A program made the position numbers and the translations under genes. Positions 5,976 through 8,917 of a DNA stretch of 8,917 bases are shown here, in pieces. Every line of letters starts with the position of its first letter. The stretch's first letter is position 1. The notes under the pieces are model-generated. The model was given only the letters and a program-made list of their open reading frames with translations. It was not told the DNA's origin and did not search any database. Source of the DNA: JAFGBH01 sp964430915 (GTDB lineage Bacteria; Desulfobacterota; Syntrophia; Syntrophales; UBA2210); contig CAYSHT010000092.1 in NCBI GenBank assembly GCA_964430915.1, positions 1-8,917 on the forward strand, in the 5' to 3' direction.

Positions 5976-6800
5976 TTACCTTAACATTATGAAATTTAAC
6001 TGTCTTCCCGTTCCTCCTCCGTCTCCTCTGTATGAAAAAAAAGTGTCCCGCTGACAGGAATTGCAGAGATTGGCGGAATATATATTGCCGGCAGGTATAC
6101 CCCTTTTTTCTAACTGAAATCTATTGGCCGCACCAAGGTCGAGCATCCATTTTCCTTCGTCATCACCTTCCTCAAACAAAAGGTCGCTACCAGGCAGGTG
6201 TTTCATTCTCTCAAAGACCAGTGTATCGACCTCGTAACAGCAAGGGCCTATGGCGGGACCAATAACCGCACGTATATCCTTCGAATCAGATCCGAATCTC
6301 TTTTCGAGAAGATCAACTGCCCTCACCGCAATCGAAAGGGCGGTTCCCTTCCATCCCGCGTGCACCGCCCCGATGATATGCTTTACGGGATCAACAAAAA
6401 AAACAGGGACGCAGTCCGCCGTTTTGATTCCGATGGCAATGCCCGGCCTTGCCGTGATAATCCCGTCAAAAGGGAAATTCCTGCCCTTTACTGCTTTAAC
6501 ATCGGGTTCATCGTCGACAATTAAAATCTCCCCTCCGTGAACCTGATCAACAGTGAAAAAATTCGCCACGGGAATACCAAAGGCGGAGGAGAGAAGGTCC
6601 CAGTTCCTTTGTGCGGTGTCTTTTCTCTCGCCCGGAGGGTTACCGAAATTGAAACTCACAGGCCTTCCATCGTCTGTGCCTCCCCACCTCGTGAGAAAGG
6701 CATGGACTATGAAATCATAATCCGCAAGTGCCGTCGATTCCAGATACTCGATTCCGCCCTTTTCTAAAAATTGAAATCTATTGTGCGTCTCGAAATGCAT
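5976..6800 (-). CDS. pgeF: YfiH/PgeF-family protein (laccase domain, peptidoglycan editing factor)
   Basis: This cytoplasmic family was once called multicopper polyphenol oxidase or laccase-like. E. coli PgeF keeps L-serine out of the peptidoglycan stem by acting on wrongly made UDP-MurNAc-L-Ser, and relatives have purine-nucleoside activities. It has 274 residues, slightly longer than the 243 of E. coli, mostly at the N-terminus. QVHGGE near 86-91 (His88), KTADCVPVFF near 126-135 (Cys130) and AVHAGWKGT near 145-153 (His147) supply the metal-site His, Cys and His. IGPAIGPCCYEV near 180-191 and NLCNSCQRDTFFSYRGDGGGTGRQ near 244-267 complete the family pattern. The ATG overlaps the end of rluD by 23 bases and follows GAGGG closely, so translation is probably coupled to rluD. 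The rluD-pgeF pairing recurs in many bacteria. Substrate in this organism is unproven. Confidence 0.95.
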   Translation of the reverse strand: MHFETHNRFQFLEKGGIEYLESTALADYDFIVHAFLTRWGGTDDGRPVSFNFGNPPGERKDTAQRNWDLLSSAFGIPVANFFTVDQVHGGEILIVDDEPDVKAVKGRNFPFDGIITARPGIAIGIKTADCVPVFFVDPVKHIIGAVHAGWKGTALSIAVRAVDLLEKRFGSDSKDIRAVIGPAIGPCCYEVDTLVFERMKHLPGSDLLFEEGDDEGKWMLDLGAANRFQLEKRGIPAGNIYSANLCNSCQRDTFFSYRGDGGGTGRQLNFIMLR

Positions 6801-7761
6801 ATTCCCTCAGCTTTTCACACACAGGGGCAATGTCGGCGGGTAGGGGAGAGGAAAATTCCATATATCTCCCCGTCTCGGGATGGCGAAACCCGATCCTGCT
6901 TGCATGAAGCGCCTGTCTCGCCACATCATTAAGAATAGTTCTCAAAGAGGTATCCCTTAAATCCTTTATCCGTTTCTTCGAGTTTCCATAGACTGAATCC
7001 CCGACGACAGGATGCCCCAGGGCATTCAGATGCACCCTGATCTGATGTGTTCTTCCGGTCTCTATTTTCACATCCAGGAGCGTCACCGGGCCATATGACT
7101 CAACCACACTCCAGCGCGTAATGGCCTCTTTTCCCCTTCTGCTTTTTGTCGACATCTTCTTTCCGTCCACCGGGTGTCTGCCGATGGATAAATTGACCAC
7201 TCCTTCTTTCCTTACCGCACCGTGAACAAGGGCCTTATAGACCTTTGTAACGAGATGCTCCTTGAACTGTGCGGCCAGTCCCCTGTGTGCCACATCCGAC
7301 TTCGCCGCCACGATGAGCCCCGAGGTATGCTTGTCCAGCCGGTGGACAATACCGGGCCTCAAAACGCCCCCGATACCAGAAAGGTCCTTACAGTGAAAGA
7401 GGAGCGCATTGACGAGGGTGCCGCTGTAGTTTCCGGCGGCGGGATGGACCACCATGCCGGGCGGTTTGTCAACTACGATGATTGATCTGTCTTCGAAGAC
7501 TACATCGAGGGGTATTTCCTCAGAGGCAAGGCTGTACTCGCGGGGCTCTTCTTTTCTGATGGATACTATATCGCCGGCCCTTAACCGATACCCCGGCTTA
7601 ACCTTCCGATTATTGACCCATACCTTTCCCTCATCAGCTACCCTCTTGACCTGTGAACGGGTCAGAAAGAGCTCCTGTTTTGAAAGAAAGAGGTCAAGCC
7701 TCTCGCCGCTTTCAGGCTCGGCAATTAAAAATTCAAATAATTTCCCCTCGTGGAGCGCCAT
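6778..7761 (-). CDS. rluD: RluA-family 23S rRNA pseudouridine synthase, RluD-like
   Basis: The enzyme isomerises uridines to pseudouridine. RluD of E. coli acts on positions 1911, 1915 and 1917 in helix 69 of 23S rRNA. It has 327 residues, matching RluD. An S4 RNA-binding domain occupies about 18-70 (SGERLDLFLSKQ... TRSQVKRVADEGKVWVNNRKVKPGYRLRAGD in broken form). The catalytic domain has PPGMVVHPAAG near 100-110, the active-site segment IVHRLDKHTSGLIVAAK near 138-154 with catalytic Asp143, and ETGRTHQIRVHL near 235-246. A His replaces the more common Asp just after RLDK, a variation outside the catalytic residue. The start ATG overlaps the selA stop in TAATG. The RluD rather than RluC assignment rests on the S4 domain, length and the pgeF neighbour. 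Confidence 0.92.
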   Translation of the reverse strand: MALHEGKLFEFLIAEPESGERLDLFLSKQELFLTRSQVKRVADEGKVWVNNRKVKPGYRLRAGDIVSIRKEEPREYSLASEEIPLDVVFEDRSIIVVDKPPGMVVHPAAGNYSGTLVNALLFHCKDLSGIGGVLRPGIVHRLDKHTSGLIVAAKSDVAHRGLAAQFKEHLVTKVYKALVHGAVRKEGVVNLSIGRHPVDGKKMSTKSRRGKEAITRWSVVESYGPVTLLDVKIETGRTHQIRVHLNALGHPVVGDSVYGNSKKRIKDLRDTSLRTILNDVARQALHASRIGFRHPETGRYMEFSSPLPADIAPVCEKLREYAFRDAQ

Positions 7762-8917
7762 TATATGTCTTCACTAATACTTTTCAGTCCCACCTCGATC
7801 AACCTGAACTCATCTTCATCAATGGTCCTGAGATCGAAAAGGATCTCGTCTTCATAAATCCTCGCAATGATGGGAACTTCGAGAAGCCGCAACTTTTTTT
7901 CCAATCTCCCTGACGAAATTCTCTCGGAGGTGACCGTCAGAAGGACCGTGGGAATCTCCTGCGTGGGAAGTGAGCCGCCACCGGCCAGAGACATCCCGTC
8001 CTTAAGGCTAAAAGAGAACCCTGCGGGGGCAAGCCTCTCTACAAGGGAGAGCAGTTTCTTCGCCCTTTTTTTAACGTCCCCCTGAGATTCCGTCAGGGTC
8101 CGTAAGGATCGTACGTTATTGATTGCTCCGTCTATATTGAGATACTCCTGCACCGTTGCCTCGAGGGCGGCAAGTGTTAATTTGTCGATTCTGAGCGCCC
8201 TGTTCAGGGGATTTTTTTCAATCGCTTTCAGGGCCTTCTTCTTTCCCAGAATGATTCCCGCCTGAGGACCCCCGAGGAGTTTGTCGCCGCTGAAGGTCAC
8301 CACGTCGACACCGGTTGCCAGTGCCTCCTGCACCGTGGGTTCCCGCTCGAAACCGTACCTTTCGAGCGCGACAAAACATCCGCTTCCCAGATCATTTACG
8401 ACGGGAATACCATTCTTGTTACCGATCTCAACTAATTCGGAAAGGTCTATCTCCTCGGTGAAACCGACGGTTCTGAAATTGCTCGTGTGGACCTTCAGTA
8501 TGAGGCCCGTTGTATCATCTATCGCATTCTCATAGTCGGAAAGATGGGTCCTGTTGGTGGTACCCACTTCCCTCAGGATGGCGCCGCTTTTTTCCATAAC
8601 CTCAGGTATCCTGAATTCACCACCTATTTCAATAAGTTCACCCCGTGATACGATGGCCTCTTTCCCTTTCGAGAGGGTATTGAGGACGAGGAGCACGGCT
8701 GCTGCGTTATTATTGACAATAACGGCATCTTCGGCACCGGAAATTGAACAGAGAATCTTCCTCACGTGGTCGTAACGAATCCCCCGCTTGCCTTTTGCTA
8801 GGTTAAACTCGAGGTTGGAATAGCCACTGCTTACTTCAACGATCCTCTCAATGGCCTTTTTACTGAGCGGTGCCCTCCCGAGGTTGGTATGGAGGATGAT
8901 GCCCGTCGCATTGACCA
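7761..8917 (-). CDS. selA: L-seryl-tRNA(Sec) selenium transferase, N-terminus outside window
   Basis: SelA converts seryl-tRNA(Sec) to selenocysteyl-tRNA(Sec) with selenophosphate, using pyridoxal phosphate. The window holds the last 384 residues of a protein that is usually about 460 long, so roughly 80 are missing at the right edge. The frame is open to the edge and begins VNATGIILHTNLGRAPLS, a conserved SelA segment, so an internal Met at 8765 is not the start. AVIVNNNAAAVLLVL and SRGELIEIGGEFRIPEVM are typical, as are EVGTTNRTH and KVHTSNFRTVGF. The PLP-binding lysine is in FSGDKLLGGPQAG, at visible residue 212. The TAA stop overlaps the rluD start. The presence of selA implies the organism makes selenoproteins. 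No selB, tRNA(Sec) or SECIS-bearing gene is visible here. Confidence 0.97.
   Translation of the reverse strand, partial: VNATGIILHTNLGRAPLSKKAIERIVEVSSGYSNLEFNLAKGKRGIRYDHVRKILCSISGAEDAVIVNNNAAAVLLVLNTLSKGKEAIVSRGELIEIGGEFRIPEVMEKSGAILREVGTTNRTHLSDYENAIDDTTGLILKVHTSNFRTVGFTEEIDLSELVEIGNKNGIPVVNDLGSGCFVALERYGFEREPTVQEALATGVDVVTFSGDKLLGGPQAGIILGKKKALKAIEKNPLNRALRIDKLTLAALEATVQEYLNIDGAINNVRSLRTLTESQGDVKKRAKKLLSLVERLAPAGFSFSLKDGMSLAGGGSLPTQEIPTVLLTVTSERISSGRLEKKLRLLEVPIIARIYEDEILFDLRTIDEDEFRLIEVGLKSISEDI

Noticed and set aside
7320..7350. Loss of the catalytic motif in RluD because HRLDK is followed by His rather than Asp
   Set aside because: The catalytic residue is the Asp within RLD, which is intact. 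The changed residue is variable in the family.

Overview
The window is a compact, ordinary housekeeping region from a bacterium. Every recognisable gene lies on the minus strand, so transcription runs right to left. By eye, base composition is near half GC. The gene order rho, rpmE, prfA, prmC, murA, then a his gene, matches what I recall from Deltaproteobacteria (Desulfobacterota, for example Geobacter and Syntrophus relatives). A selenocysteine pathway gene (selA) and REP-like intergenic hairpins fit that group. This placement is an inference from synteny and protein style, not from a marker phylogeny.

Right block (about 8917 to 5976, read leftward): selA (N-terminus outside the window), then rluD, then pgeF. 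selA and rluD share one base in a TAATG stop/start. rluD and pgeF overlap by 23 bases. This is a tight cotranscribed group whose promoter lies beyond the right edge. It covers selenocysteyl-tRNA synthesis, 23S rRNA pseudouridylation and peptidoglycan-precursor quality control.

Middle (5975 to 5407): a 569-base stretch without a convincing gene, and the only unusual part of the window. It holds a consensus-like promoter just after pgeF and two short gene-like open frames that may be a decayed gene. It also holds a plus-strand terminator-like hairpin, a two-hairpin REP/BIME-like element, a 9-base periodic motif, and then the rho ribosome binding site. If the promoter is real, rho carries a leader of about 500 nt, which would suit autoregulation by attenuation.

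Left block (5406 to 1): rho, a promoter (4058 to 4031), then rpmE, prfA, prmC, murA and hisD (C-terminus outside the window). No intrinsic terminator was seen between these genes. Ribosomal protein L31, release factor RF1, the methyltransferase that modifies RF1, the first committed peptidoglycan enzyme and the last histidine-biosynthesis enzyme thus seem to share a transcript. No prophage, CRISPR array, tRNA, rRNA or complete insertion sequence was seen, and I found no clear candidate for a new multi-gene system.
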